64,000 nt of DNA, from positions 70,092 through 134,091 of the forward strand of contig JBCLBO010000001.1 in assembly GCA_038916785.1 (NCBI GenBank), given 5' to 3'. Made by a program: the position numbers and the translations under genes. This DNA is from VFKU01 sp038916785 (GTDB lineage Bacteria > Hydrogenedentota > Hydrogenedentia > Hydrogenedentales > GCA-2746185). Positions 8,852 to 17,341 of this stretch are shown piece after piece. Numbering within the stretch: the stretch's first letter is position 1; each line of letters begins with the position of its first letter. A model generated the notes under the pieces. That model worked only from the letters and a program-made list of their open reading frames with translations. It was not told the origin of the DNA and searched no databases.

Positions 8852-10086
8852 ATTTCGAGTATTCGCCAAAGGTGCAGGATTTACGCAAGCGACTCACCGC
8901 GTTCATGGATGAAAACATTTATCCGAACGAGAAACTGGTCCATCAGCAGCTCGAGGAAGGCGATCGGTGGCAGCCGCTGCCGATCATCGAAGAGCTCAAG
9001 CCCAAAGCGCGCGCGGCCGGTTTGTGGAACCTCTTCTTGCCGGAGAGCAAGGCGGGCGCGGGGCTGACGAACCTGGAGTACGCGCCGCTGTGCGAGATCA
9101 TGGGCCGCGTCCCCTTTGCGCCGGAGGTCTTCAATTGCTCCGCGCCGGACACGGGAAACATGGAAGTGCTCGAGCGCTACGGCAATGAGGAGCACAAGAT
9201 GAAATGGCTCAAGCCGCTGCTCGCGGGCGAGATTCGTTCCTGCTTCGCCATGACGGAGCCGGCCGTGGCCTCGTCCGACGCGACGAACATAGAATCGTCG
9301 ATCGAGCGCGACGGCGACGAGTACGTGATCAATGGGCGCAAGTGGTGGACCTCGGGCGCGGGCGATCCGCGCTGCAAGATCGCGATCTTCATGGGCAAGA
9401 CCGATCGCACGGCGCCCTCGCACACGCAGCAGTCGATGATCCTCGTGCCGATGGACACCAAGGGCATCACGATCAAGCGGATGCTCACGGTGTTCGGGTA
9501 CGACGACGCGCCGCACGGGCACGGCGAGGTGGTCTTCGACAACGTGCGCGTGCCGGCGTCGAACCTCCTCCTCGGCGAAGGCCGCGGCTTCGAAATTGCC
9601 CAGGGGCGCCTCGGGCCGGGCCGCATTCACCACTGCATGCGCACGATCGGCGTGGCGGAGCGCGCGCTCGAGCTGATGTGCAAGCGCGTCGAGGAGCGCG
9701 TGGCCTTTGGCCGCCACCTCGCGGAGATGGGTACGATTCGGGCGAACATCGCGCAGTCGCGCATCGAGATCGAGCAGGCCCGCCTGCTCACGCTGAAGAC
9801 CGCGGCGATGATGGACACGGTCGGCAACAAGGTCGCGCGCAAGGAGATCGCTATGATCAAGGTGCTCGCTCCGAATGTCACGCTGCGGGTGCTCGATCGC
9901 GCGATCCAGGCGCACGGCGGCGCCGGCGTGTGCCAGGACTTTTTCCTGGCGAAGGCCTATGCCGGCACGCGCACGCTGCGCTTGGCGGACGGACCGGACG
10001 AGGTGCACCTGGAGACCATCGCAAAGGTCGAGCTCAAGGAACAACAGAAGCTCCGGCAGTCGCGCCAGCAGCCCGCGCGCGTCTGA
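8848..10086 (+). CDS. Acyl-CoA dehydrogenase
   Basis: A 412-residue flavoprotein of the acyl-CoA dehydrogenase superfamily. The FAD-contacting segment CFAMTEPAVASSDATN lies in the middle beta domain. The C-terminal helical domain contains ERVAFGRHLAEMGTIRANIAQ and IQAHGGAGVCQDF. It would catalyse alpha,beta-dehydrogenation of an acyl-CoA in beta-oxidation. The N-terminus (FMDENIYPNEK) resembles the ACAD10/11-like and long-chain branch. It is followed within 20 bp by an acyl-CoA synthetase gene, so the operon both activates and oxidises acids. Confidence 0.93.
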   Translation: MNFEYSPKVQDLRKRLTAFMDENIYPNEKLVHQQLEEGDRWQPLPIIEELKPKARAAGLWNLFLPESKAGAGLTNLEYAPLCEIMGRVPFAPEVFNCSAPDTGNMEVLERYGNEEHKMKWLKPLLAGEIRSCFAMTEPAVASSDATNIESSIERDGDEYVINGRKWWTSGAGDPRCKIAIFMGKTDRTAPSHTQQSMILVPMDTKGITIKRMLTVFGYDDAPHGHGEVVFDNVRVPASNLLLGEGRGFEIAQGRLGPGRIHHCMRTIGVAERALELMCKRVEERVAFGRHLAEMGTIRANIAQSRIEIEQARLLTLKTAAMMDTVGNKVARKEIAMIKVLAPNVTLRVLDRAIQAHGGAGVCQDFFLAKAYAGTRTLRLADGPDEVHLETIAKVELKEQQKLRQSRQQPARV

Positions 10087-10104
10087 CGCGGAGGGAGGAT
10101 CGCC

Positions 10105-11679
10105 ATGATGGCTTCACGAACGGTGGCCGGCCTCGCCGAGGACGCCCTGCAACGGCTGGGCGAGCGCGATTCGCTGCTGTTCCAAGGCGAGCGCGTCTCG
10201 AATGTGACGATTCTGGATCGCGCGCGAAGATTGCAGCGGGCCTTCGCGGGGCTCGGCCTGGGCAAGGGCGACATCGCCACGATCTGCATGGTGAATCACC
10301 CGCTGGTCTACTCGGTCTTCGGCGGCATCTTTCGTACGGGTGGCACGGCGGTGCCCATGATGTTCCAGCTTACGCCCGCCGAATTGACCTACATCATTGG
10401 CCACACCGAGGCGCAGGGCGTCGTCACGGACGCGACGCTGGTGGGAAAAGTCCGCGAGGCGGTGAACGGGCTCTCGCATGTGAAGTGGATTGCCGTGCTC
10501 GGCGGGCCGGACGATCCGGCCGCGACGCCCCGGGAGTATTCGCTGGAGGGATTGCTGCAGGCCGCGCCGCAACTCGAGTTGCCGCCGATGGCGAGCGAAG
10601 ACGTGGCGCTGATGCTCTACACCTCCGGTACGACGGGGCGTCCCAAGGGCGTGATGCTCAGTAACCGAAATCTCATGGCGATGGCCGAGGCGTCGCTCGA
10701 CGCGCAGCAACTCCATGCGCGGCCGCACCCGATGATTACGCTTTCGGGCATGCCGATGGCCCACATTTTCGGCGTGGGAGTCATGATCGGCGGCTACACG
10801 TATCCCAAAGAGTATCCCGCGCCCATCACGATCCAGGAAGTGTGGTTCGAGGCGGAGAAATTCATGCAACTCATCCAACAATACAAGGTCACGGACATGC
10901 CGGCGGTGCCGACGATGCTGGCGATGATGCTCGCGCATCCGAACGCGGGGAAGTACGACATTACGTCGCTCGTAAAGGTCGATGTGGGGGCTGCGCCGCT
11001 ACCGGTCGAAGTGGCGGATGCGTTTTCGCAGAAGGCCCAGTGCTATATACGACAGCTCTACGGCATGACCGAGAACACGGGTGTCGCCAGTGCCGGGCGC
11101 ATTAACCAGCCCTATCGCCGCGGATCGGCGGGCCTGCCGTATTGCAATGTGGAGCTGCGCATCTACGACGACAACGACAACCCGCTGCCGGCGGGACAGG
11201 CCGGCGAGATTGTCACGCGCGGGGCGTCGGTGATGAAAGGGTATTTCAAGGACCCCGCGGCGACGGCGGCGGCGATGCGCGGCGGCTGGCTGCACACGGG
11301 CGACATTGGGCATCTCGACGCGGATGGCTGGCTGTATGTGATCGATCGCAAGAAGGACATGATCATCAAGGGCGGGGAAAACGTATTTCCCGCCGAAATC
11401 GAAAACGTGCTCTACCGGCATCCTGCGGTCGCGGAGGCGGCGGTGATCGGTGTGCCGCACAAACTGTACGGCGAGGACATCGTTGCGTATGTAGTCAAGC
11501 ACGCCGGGAACGACGCCACGCCCGAGCAGATCATCGCTCACGTCAAGAAAGACGTCTCATCATTCAAAGCGCCGTCGCAAATCTTCTTCATCGCGCAATT
11601 GCCGAAGAGCGGCGTCGGCAAGATTCTGCGCCGCGAACTCCGCGACCGGTACGCCAAGGAAGCCGCGGCCGCGAAATAA
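10105..11679 (+). CDS. AMP-dependent acyl-CoA synthetase (fatty-acid CoA ligase)
   Basis: 524 residues of the ANL adenylating superfamily. The P-loop-like A3 motif LYTSGTTGRPKGV lies near 172-184, QLYGMTEN is A5, LHTGDIG is A7 and DRKKDMIIKGGENVFPAEIE is A8. The C-terminal catalytic lysine is in KSGVGKILRRELR. It would form acyl-AMP and then acyl-CoA from a carboxylic acid. Directly downstream of the acyl-CoA dehydrogenase and 21 bp before a second ligase. Confidence 0.92.
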   Translation: MMASRTVAGLAEDALQRLGERDSLLFQGERVSNVTILDRARRLQRAFAGLGLGKGDIATICMVNHPLVYSVFGGIFRTGGTAVPMMFQLTPAELTYIIGHTEAQGVVTDATLVGKVREAVNGLSHVKWIAVLGGPDDPAATPREYSLEGLLQAAPQLELPPMASEDVALMLYTSGTTGRPKGVMLSNRNLMAMAEASLDAQQLHARPHPMITLSGMPMAHIFGVGVMIGGYTYPKEYPAPITIQEVWFEAEKFMQLIQQYKVTDMPAVPTMLAMMLAHPNAGKYDITSLVKVDVGAAPLPVEVADAFSQKAQCYIRQLYGMTENTGVASAGRINQPYRRGSAGLPYCNVELRIYDDNDNPLPAGQAGEIVTRGASVMKGYFKDPAATAAAMRGGWLHTGDIGHLDADGWLYVIDRKKDMIIKGGENVFPAEIENVLYRHPAVAEAAVIGVPHKLYGEDIVAYVVKHAGNDATPEQIIAHVKKDVSSFKAPSQIFFIAQLPKSGVGKILRRELRDRYAKEAAAAK

Positions 11680-11700
11680 CTTCACCGGGAGTGGGCGCTG

Positions 11701-13233
11701 ATGACGGAAGCGGGAGTGCAACTGGGCGATCGTTTCGTGCCGCAGGCGGAGATTCTACGGCGGGTCGCCCAAGGCGCCTCCGGGCTGCGTGCGCTAGGCG
11801 TGGGCCGCGAGGATCGCGTGGCGATCATGCTGCGCAACGACGTGGCCTATATCGAAGCCAGCCTCGCCGCGCGCATCGTAGGCGGCCTCCCCGTACCGAT
11901 CAATTGGCACCTAAAACCCGAGGAAGTCGCCTATATTCTCGAAGATTCCGGCGCGAAGGTGCTCGTGATCCACTCGGATTTGCTGCGCGAGATTCACGCG
12001 GCGATCCCCGTGGGAATGCAAGTGATCGAGGTCTGCGTCCCCGAATTTTTGCGTCAGGACTACGGCGTCGCCGATCCCGGCCCGGCAGGACTGGCCGGGG
12101 CGCAGGAGTGGGACTCGTTCATCGCGCGACATGCGCCCTGGTCCACCCCGCCCGATGTCGAGACCTCGAGCATGATCTACACCTCCGGCACGACCGGCCG
12201 GCCCAAAGGCGTGCGCCGGCAATCGGCCACACTCGAGCAGTACCAGGAAAACGTAAGGATTGTCGGCGGCATCCTCGGCGTGTCGCCCGGGATCCGCACG
12301 GTGATACCCGCGCCGATGTACCACGCGGCGCCAAACACCTACAGTATTTTTGCAGTGCAGCAGAACGCCTTTGTCGTCCTCATGCCGAAATTCGACGCGG
12401 AGGAACTGCTCGCGATCATTGAGCGGCGCCAGATCACGCACTTCCAGGCCGTGCCCACGATGTTCGTGCGCCTGCTGAAACTCCCGGAGGCCGTGCGGCG
12501 CAAGTACGACGTCAGCTCGCTGCAATACGTCATTCACGCCGCCGCCCCGTGTCCGCCGGAGGTGAAGAAGGCGATGATCGAGTGGTGGGGGCCGATTATC
12601 TGGGAGTACTACGGCAGCACGGAGATGAGCGCGGTCACGCACTGTTCCTCGGCCGATGCGCTGCGGTTCCCCGGCACGGTGGGCAAGGCAGTGCCGGAGG
12701 CGACGGTTAAAATCCTGGACGAGCAGGGCAACGAGTGCGCGCGCGGCGTGCCGGGCCAGGTCTACGGCTGGCTGCACACCACGACGGATTTCACGTATCA
12801 GAACGATCCCGAGAAGCGCCGCCGGATCGAGCGCGACGGCCTGATCACCTGCGGCGACATTGGCTATTTGAACGACGAAAATTTCCTGTTCCTCTGCGAT
12901 CGCGCGAACGACATGATCATTTCGGGCGGGGTGAACATCTACCCCGCCGAAATCGAGTCCGTCCTGATCAATTTTCCGGGTGTCCACGATTGCGCGGTCT
13001 TTGGCATTCCGCACCCGGACTTCGGCGAGTCCGTGATGGCGGTGGTCGAGCCGCAGCCGGGCGCGCGGCTGAGCGAAGACGCGATCCGCGCGTATCTGCG
13101 CGAGCGCGTGGCGGATTACAAAGTCCCGCGGACCATTGAATTTCGCACGGGCCTGCCGCGAGAAGATTCCGGGAAGCTGTTCAAACGCAAGCTCCGCGAG
13201 CCATACTGGCAGGACGCCGGCCGAAGGATATAG
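11701..13233 (+). CDS. Second AMP-dependent acyl-CoA synthetase
   Basis: 510 residues. A3 is IYTSGTTGRPKGV (about 160-172), A5 is EYYGSTEMS, A7 is ITCGDIGYL, A8 is DRANDMIISGGVNIYPAEIE, and the C-terminal lysine is in REDSGKLFKRKLR. It is clearly paralogous in architecture to the preceding ligase but diverged, and the DFTYQNDPEKRRRIERDG segment suggests a different acid. The pair in one operon with a dehydrogenase suggests use of two acid classes. Confidence 0.92.
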   Translation: MTEAGVQLGDRFVPQAEILRRVAQGASGLRALGVGREDRVAIMLRNDVAYIEASLAARIVGGLPVPINWHLKPEEVAYILEDSGAKVLVIHSDLLREIHAAIPVGMQVIEVCVPEFLRQDYGVADPGPAGLAGAQEWDSFIARHAPWSTPPDVETSSMIYTSGTTGRPKGVRRQSATLEQYQENVRIVGGILGVSPGIRTVIPAPMYHAAPNTYSIFAVQQNAFVVLMPKFDAEELLAIIERRQITHFQAVPTMFVRLLKLPEAVRRKYDVSSLQYVIHAAAPCPPEVKKAMIEWWGPIIWEYYGSTEMSAVTHCSSADALRFPGTVGKAVPEATVKILDEQGNECARGVPGQVYGWLHTTTDFTYQNDPEKRRRIERDGLITCGDIGYLNDENFLFLCDRANDMIISGGVNIYPAEIESVLINFPGVHDCAVFGIPHPDFGESVMAVVEPQPGARLSEDAIRAYLRERVADYKVPRTIEFRTGLPREDSGKLFKRKLREPYWQDAGRRI

Positions 13234-13380
13234 CGGGCCCATTTTTGTCACCGCGTTCAGATCTGTGCGCCACCGGAGCGCACTTCTTCCCCAATTTTGC
13301 ACCGCCGCCGCTCCCGCGAATCCCGCATTCTGCTTGCGATTCATTGAGTTTGGAATGTTTCGCGCACCTGGCCCGAATGC

Positions 13381-13396
13381 TGGCACTCCGGTTGCT
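13381..13396 (+). promoter_or_regulatory. Sigma-54 (-24/-12) promoter before the regulator
   Basis: TGGCAC, five bases, then TTGCT: an exact match to the RpoN consensus, with GG and GC ten bases apart. It lies about 95 bp upstream of the regulator start at 13492. It is seen directly; function is inferred. Confidence 0.7.
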
Positions 13397-13491
13397 CAAT
13401 CCGCGCGGACAAAGTATGCCCATCTTGGAGCGGGGAGCGGTTTAGCCCGGTGCTTGGAGGCGTGGCGCGGCGGCGTCCGAAGGAGTGTGTC

Positions 13492-14817
13492 GTGGGGATT
13501 GGGGTGGCGCTGGTGATTGGCGACGACCACACGCTCTCGTCCGACCAGGAAGAAAGCCTGGCGGGCGCGGGGATCGCGGTGTCGCATGCCGATGACGTGC
13601 CGCGGGTCGATTCGGAGGAGGCTTCGGCGTGTGACGTCGTTCTCGCCAGTCTTCCTGACGGTGATGCCCGTGATTCAGGCCGTTTCGATCGGCTGCATTC
13701 CTTGGCTATCCGCGTTCCACTGATTCTGTTGGCCGACGAGGACCACCTGTCCGATGCATATGCGATCGCTGGAGACGCGGCATTCGATTGCCTGCCGCGA
13801 TCCGTGACCGGCGCGTGGCTCACGCACAAGGTGCATCAAGCCCTGCAACAGCGCCGAGCGGGATACCTCGTGGGGGCGCCACACACCGCGGTGCTCGGGG
13901 GCGTGAAGCAGAGCGCGACACTCGAGGGCCGGGGCCCCGCGATCGAACGCGTGCGCCGCGCGATCGGCGAGGCCGCGCGATCGAACATGCCCGTCATGAT
14001 CCACGGAGAGACCGGGAGCGGAAAGGACGTGGTGGCGAGGTTGATTCACGAGGCGTCGCGTGAGGCCTCCGGTCACGGCGCCTTCATTAAGGTCAATTGC
14101 CCGTCGTATCCAGACGCATTGCTGGAAGACGAACTCTTCGGCGGCCCCGTGACCGCCGGCGGGCCGGCCAGACCGGGCCGCCTCGAACTGGCTTCGCGCG
14201 GCACGCTGCTGCTCGACGAGATCGCGGAGATCGAATCGGGGACCCAGGCGCGCCTGCTGGACGTGTTCGAACCCGAGCACACGGCCGGGACCGCCTGGAA
14301 CGTGCGGCTCATTTCGACGACCAGTTCCACGCGTGACCAGTTGTATGCGCGCGGCGGATTTCGTCACGACCTTTACTTTCGCTTGAACGGCTATACGATC
14401 GAGCTGCCGCCACTACGCGATCGCCCGGAGGACATCTCTATCCTGGCCGATTTCTTTCTCGCCAAGTATGCCCCGCTCAGCGGCGGCCGCGCGCTGGAGG
14501 CGCCGCCGCGCGCGCTGGCACGGATGACGCAGTATGGCTGGCCCGGCAATGTCCGCGAGCTGGAAGTGGCTGTCAAGCGCTTCACCGTGAGCGGCGACGA
14601 AAGCGCGCTGACCTCAACCTTTGTCAAGGCTGAACTACCTCTGGACGAAATGAGCGGCGGCGACCGCTACCACGAGAGCGAGCGGCGCGTGATCCTCTCC
14701 GCGCTGGCCGAGACCCGCTGGAACCGCCGCAAGGCGGCGAGAATCCTCGGCATTAGTTACAACACACTGCGCCGCCGCATCGAGCGCTACCACCTCGACC
14801 TCCAAGTCGAGAACTGA
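13492..14817 (+). CDS. NtrC-like regulator with receiver-like domain and altered GAFTGA loop
   Basis: About 441 residues from the GTG at 13492, which has AAGGAG six bases upstream; a GTG at 13450 is the alternative. Residues about 5-115 look like a degenerate receiver domain (ALVIGDDH start). The AAA+ domain has Walker A GETGSGKD, Walker B LLLDEIAEI, sensor regions and YGWPGNVRELE. The C-terminus is a Fis-type HTH (RRKAARILGISYNTLRRRI). The L1 loop that contacts sigma-54 is three residues short and reads GPVTAG where GAFTGA is expected, so its ability to remodel sigma-54 polymerase is uncertain. It sits beside the Tad operon and has its own sigma-54 promoter. Confidence 0.88.
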   Translation: MGIGVALVIGDDHTLSSDQEESLAGAGIAVSHADDVPRVDSEEASACDVVLASLPDGDARDSGRFDRLHSLAIRVPLILLADEDHLSDAYAIAGDAAFDCLPRSVTGAWLTHKVHQALQQRRAGYLVGAPHTAVLGGVKQSATLEGRGPAIERVRRAIGEAARSNMPVMIHGETGSGKDVVARLIHEASREASGHGAFIKVNCPSYPDALLEDELFGGPVTAGGPARPGRLELASRGTLLLDEIAEIESGTQARLLDVFEPEHTAGTAWNVRLISTTSSTRDQLYARGGFRHDLYFRLNGYTIELPPLRDRPEDISILADFFLAKYAPLSGGRALEAPPRALARMTQYGWPGNVRELEVAVKRFTVSGDESALTSTFVKAELPLDEMSGGDRYHESERRVILSALAETRWNRRKAARILGISYNTLRRRIERYHLDLQVEN

Positions 14818-14874
14818 ATCGCCTCCCCTAGTCCAGAGACATTTCCAATTCCTGATGAAGACCTCTCCGGCCTT

Positions 14875-14913
14875 GTCATTCTGAATCCCCCACGGGCCAT
14901 CGCCGGAGTTTGT
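14875..14913 (-). repeat. Dispersed repeat, CTCCGGCGATGGCC...GAATGAC family, copy 1
   Basis: Read on the minus strand it gives ACTCCGGCGATGGCC followed by a variable segment and TTCAGAATGAC. Related copies lie at 27662-27695 and 34988-35029, all intergenic. Confidence 0.6.
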
Positions 14914-14928
14914 AGAAATGAAACGCGT

Positions 14929-14969
14929 CCGGCAGGGTAGGGCGGTCATGACCCGCCCTACCCTGCCGG
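14929..14969. repeat. Perfect 17-bp hairpin, GTAGGGCGGTCATGACCCGCC family
   Basis: Arms 14929-14945 and 14953-14969 are exact reverse complements around TCATGAC. The same core occurs at 59510-59532. A T-rich stretch follows at 14975-14981, so it could also help termination after the regulator. Confidence 0.7.
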
Positions 14970-15294
14970 AAGCGTTTTCTTAACAGCGATAGTACACACC
15001 AAATGTTTATTTGCGTATTCTTCGCGTATTTCGTCCGTTCGATGCCGGTCCGTCAGCCGTTTTCCTCGACGCTTCCGCGGGTTTCACAAAATAGTTTGTC
15101 AGACCTGACAACTCGCCATATCCAGGCGCAAAACCTGCCCAGGCCGGTCACCGTGAACTGGGCGAGTAGTGCCCAGCTTGGGCACCTCCCACGACCCTCG
15201 GGACGAAATTTTGCTTGCGCAGTCTCTCCGAAATCCGCGTAAGTCCAGTCGTGCCAATCATTTAGCATCGATTAACATTTCTGTACCAGAAAGC

Positions 15295-15309
15295 TGGCAC
15301 GGTGTTTGC
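15295..15309 (+). promoter_or_regulatory. Sigma-54 promoter of the Tad operon
   Basis: TGGCAC, GGTGT, TTGC: an exact RpoN consensus match with correct spacing, about 50 bp before the first start of the operon (15360). The region before it (14970-15290) is AT-richer and could hold activator sites; none was identified. Confidence 0.72.
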
Positions 15310-15359
15310 CCTTCGTTCACCACGCCCGAAGCGAGTAAGTGCGGGGGTGGGGACAAACA

Positions 15360-15749
15360 GTGATTGCGCAAAGTTGCGATTTGGAAAGACGGTTGAAGCA
15401 TGAACAACGGCTCGCCGCGCGCTACCGGTTTTTCGTTTCGGTCGTGATGGTCGCGCCGACCCAGGGAGGCGTGAGCGTCCGCCAGATTTTGGACGAGACG
15501 CTGCGCGAGTGCGACGAGATTTTTGTGCTCGACGAAGGCCTGGCGATCTTGATGCCGCACACAACCTTGCAAGATGCGACGCACGCGGTGGACCGGTTCA
15601 AGGCGTTCTGCACGGAGCGGATCGACCTGCGGTTCTCGATCGCGACCTACCCGACGGACGACGCGGCGCTCGGATTGCTCGAGCGGGCGCGCGAACGGCT
15701 GGCGGAAGCCAAGTCGGGCGAGTTTGGCGAAGTAGTGATCTCCGGGTAA
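15360..15749 (+). CDS. Degenerate GGDEF-like protein opening the Tad operon
   Basis: About 129 residues from the GTG at 15360, with a second GTG at 15339. The second half, from IDLRFSIATYPTDDAALGLLERARERLAEAK, matches the C-terminal part of diguanylate cyclase domains. The middle (ILDETLRECDEIFVLDEGLAILMPHT) fits the preceding strand-helix elements. No GGDEF signature is present, so it should not make cyclic di-GMP. It may be a regulatory relic. It is first behind the sigma-54 promoter and 32 bp before the first pilin gene. Confidence 0.6.
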   Translation: MIAQSCDLERRLKHEQRLAARYRFFVSVVMVAPTQGGVSVRQILDETLRECDEIFVLDEGLAILMPHTTLQDATHAVDRFKAFCTERIDLRFSIATYPTDDAALGLLERARERLAEAKSGEFGEVVISG

Positions 15750-15781
15750 TGGGTCCGGAGTTAGCAAGGAGGAAGTGGAAC

Positions 15782-15958
15782 ATGAATCAAGTGCAGAGCG
15801 TGAAGCATGGCCTGATGCGCGAGGCGGACGGGTTTGAAGGCGCTGAATACGCCTTCGTGACCGTCCTGATCGTGGGTGCAGTGCTCGCGGCAATCGCGGC
15901 CCTCGGCGTCGCGCTGAACGGCGACGTGGCCACGCTCTCGCAGGTGATTCACATCTAG
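15782..15958 (+). CDS. flp: Flp-type pilin 1
   Basis: 58 residues with a strong AAGGAGGAA ribosome site. A short basic leader ends around EADGFEG/AEYAFVTVLIV: the conserved Glu-Tyr pair and the hydrophobic helix after it are the Flp pilin signature cleaved by the TadV/CpaA prepilin peptidase. It would be the structural subunit of the pilus or an accessory pilin. A second pilin gene follows. Confidence 0.85.
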   Translation: MNQVQSVKHGLMREADGFEGAEYAFVTVLIVGAVLAAIAALGVALNGDVATLSQVIHI

Positions 15959-16050
15959 TTGATGTCTATAGCGCCCGCGTTGTGCAGGCGCTGAGCATAG
16001 GGTTCAGGAGTCCCACGGGCTCCTCATCCCACAACAAAGGAGTAAGGAAA

Positions 16051-16221
16051 ATGTCGAAAGTTTTCAAGAAGTTCGTGCAGGACGAGGCCGGTCTGGAAAC
16101 GGTGGAATATGCCGTGATGACCGCCCTGATCGTCGCGGCGATGGTTACGGCCATCGGGCTGCTTGCCGCCGCGGTTACGGGTCGCTTCGGCGAAACCCAA
16201 GCCGTCATCAACGGCATCTAA
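16051..16221 (+). CDS. flp: Flp-type pilin 2
   Basis: 56 residues behind AAAGGAGTAAGG. The leader VQDEAGLETVEYAVMTALIVAA contains the canonical G-x-E-x-x-EYA arrangement for prepilin processing, then one hydrophobic helix. It matches the classic major Flp pilin better than the first copy. The prepilin peptidase gene begins five bases downstream. Confidence 0.92.
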   Translation: MSKVFKKFVQDEAGLETVEYAVMTALIVAAMVTAIGLLAAAVTGRFGETQAVINGI

Positions 16222-16226
16222 TTTCC

Positions 16227-16832
16227 ATGTCCGGATTGCTGCCCAATCTATTTCACGCCGCTCAGCGGAGTGAATTTCCCCTCGGGGAAGGCAGCACACT
16301 GCTTGTCCAGTGGGGCGTCGTACTCGGCGCCTCGCTGGCGGCAGCGGTGTGGGACTTGCGCTCCCGGCGCATCCCGAACGCGCTAACGCTCCCCCTGTTC
16401 CTCACAGGCGTTGCGTTCAATGCATGGGTTGGAGGCATCACCGCCGCGTCGCTCAGTGTGGGCGGCGCGGCGGTGGCCGCACTACCGTTTTTGCTGCTCT
16501 TCGTTTACGCCGGCGGCGGCGCGGGCGATGCCAAGCTGATGGGCGCGGTTGGCGCCTGGCTCGGCCTCGCCCAGGGTGTCGCGGCGCTACTGATGGTCGT
16601 CATCGCGGGCGCCGTCTTGGGCCTTGCGCAGGCGGCCTGGCAGAAAAAGTTTTTTCACGTCACCGGGCGCATGGCCGACTTGAGCCGCTCCTGGGTCGCG
16701 ATGATTTCGGCTGGGCATCGCCCCGTGATCACGCAATTGGACGACGCGCAGCCGCTTCAAATGCCCTACGGAGTTTCGATCTTTACCGGCGTCACCTTCG
16801 CCGCTCTGGGAGTCATGCTGTGGAACGCCTAA
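16227..16832 (+). CDS. tadV: Prepilin peptidase, A24A (TadV/CpaA)
   Basis: 201 residues, polytopic. The first active-site Asp is in VWDLRSRRIPNALT and the second in AGGGAGDAKLMGA, the GxGD motif of this aspartic peptidase family. It removes the Flp leader at the inner membrane. Its length is slightly above the minimal TadV. The stop overlaps the TadE start by 13 bases. Confidence 0.93.
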   Translation: MSGLLPNLFHAAQRSEFPLGEGSTLLVQWGVVLGASLAAAVWDLRSRRIPNALTLPLFLTGVAFNAWVGGITAASLSVGGAAVAALPFLLLFVYAGGGAGDAKLMGAVGAWLGLAQGVAALLMVVIAGAVLGLAQAAWQKKFFHVTGRMADLSRSWVAMISAGHRPVITQLDDAQPLQMPYGVSIFTGVTFAALGVMLWNA

Positions 16833-17257
16833 ATCGACGCGCTGCATTCGGCCGGCGCCTGCGCGATGAGCGCGGCCTCGCCCTGGTCGAAACCGCGATC
16901 GTCATCCTGCTGCTGCTGTTCATCACCTTCGCGATGATGGAATTCAGCTGGCTCTTCCACCGCATTCAGCAAATCAACAACGGCGCGCGCGAAGGCGCGC
17001 GCCTCGCGGTACTCCCCGATCGCACTGCGGGGGAAGCCATCGCGCGGGTCAACACGTTGATGGCCGGCTTCGGCATCGCGGGCGCTACCGTCACGGTCAA
17101 TCCGGCCGATACCTCCAATCTGGCGTCAGGCGCTCTGATTAAGGTCACTGTGAAAGTCCCGGTGAGAAACGTGATGCTGACCGGGCTGTTTCTAGCGCAG
17201 AGTTTCTTGGGTGGAAACTTGAGTACATCGGCGACGATGGCCAAGGAGAGTCCATAA
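16820..17257 (+). CDS. tadE: TadE-like pseudopilin
   Basis: About 145 residues from the GTG at 16820. RDERGLALVETAIVILLLLF near residue 16 is the TadE prepilin-like signal and transmembrane helix, followed by a periplasmic domain (QINNGAREGARLAVL is typical). It is probably processed by the upstream peptidase and assembles as a minor pilin. Confidence 0.88.
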   Translation: MERLNRRAAFGRRLRDERGLALVETAIVILLLLFITFAMMEFSWLFHRIQQINNGAREGARLAVLPDRTAGEAIARVNTLMAGFGIAGATVTVNPADTSNLASGALIKVTVKVPVRNVMLTGLFLAQSFLGGNLSTSATMAKESP

Positions 17258-17341
17258 GGATTGGTGCGATTCTTGCACCTTAGGGCAGGGGTCCAGACGA
17301 CAAACGGCCTGAAAACGGCCAACGGTTCTAGGAGAAGTCCA

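Noticed and set aside
15003..15242. A 79-codon frame between the regulator and the Tad operon
   Set aside because: No protein-like character; it lies in the AT-richer promoter region upstream of the sigma-54 site.
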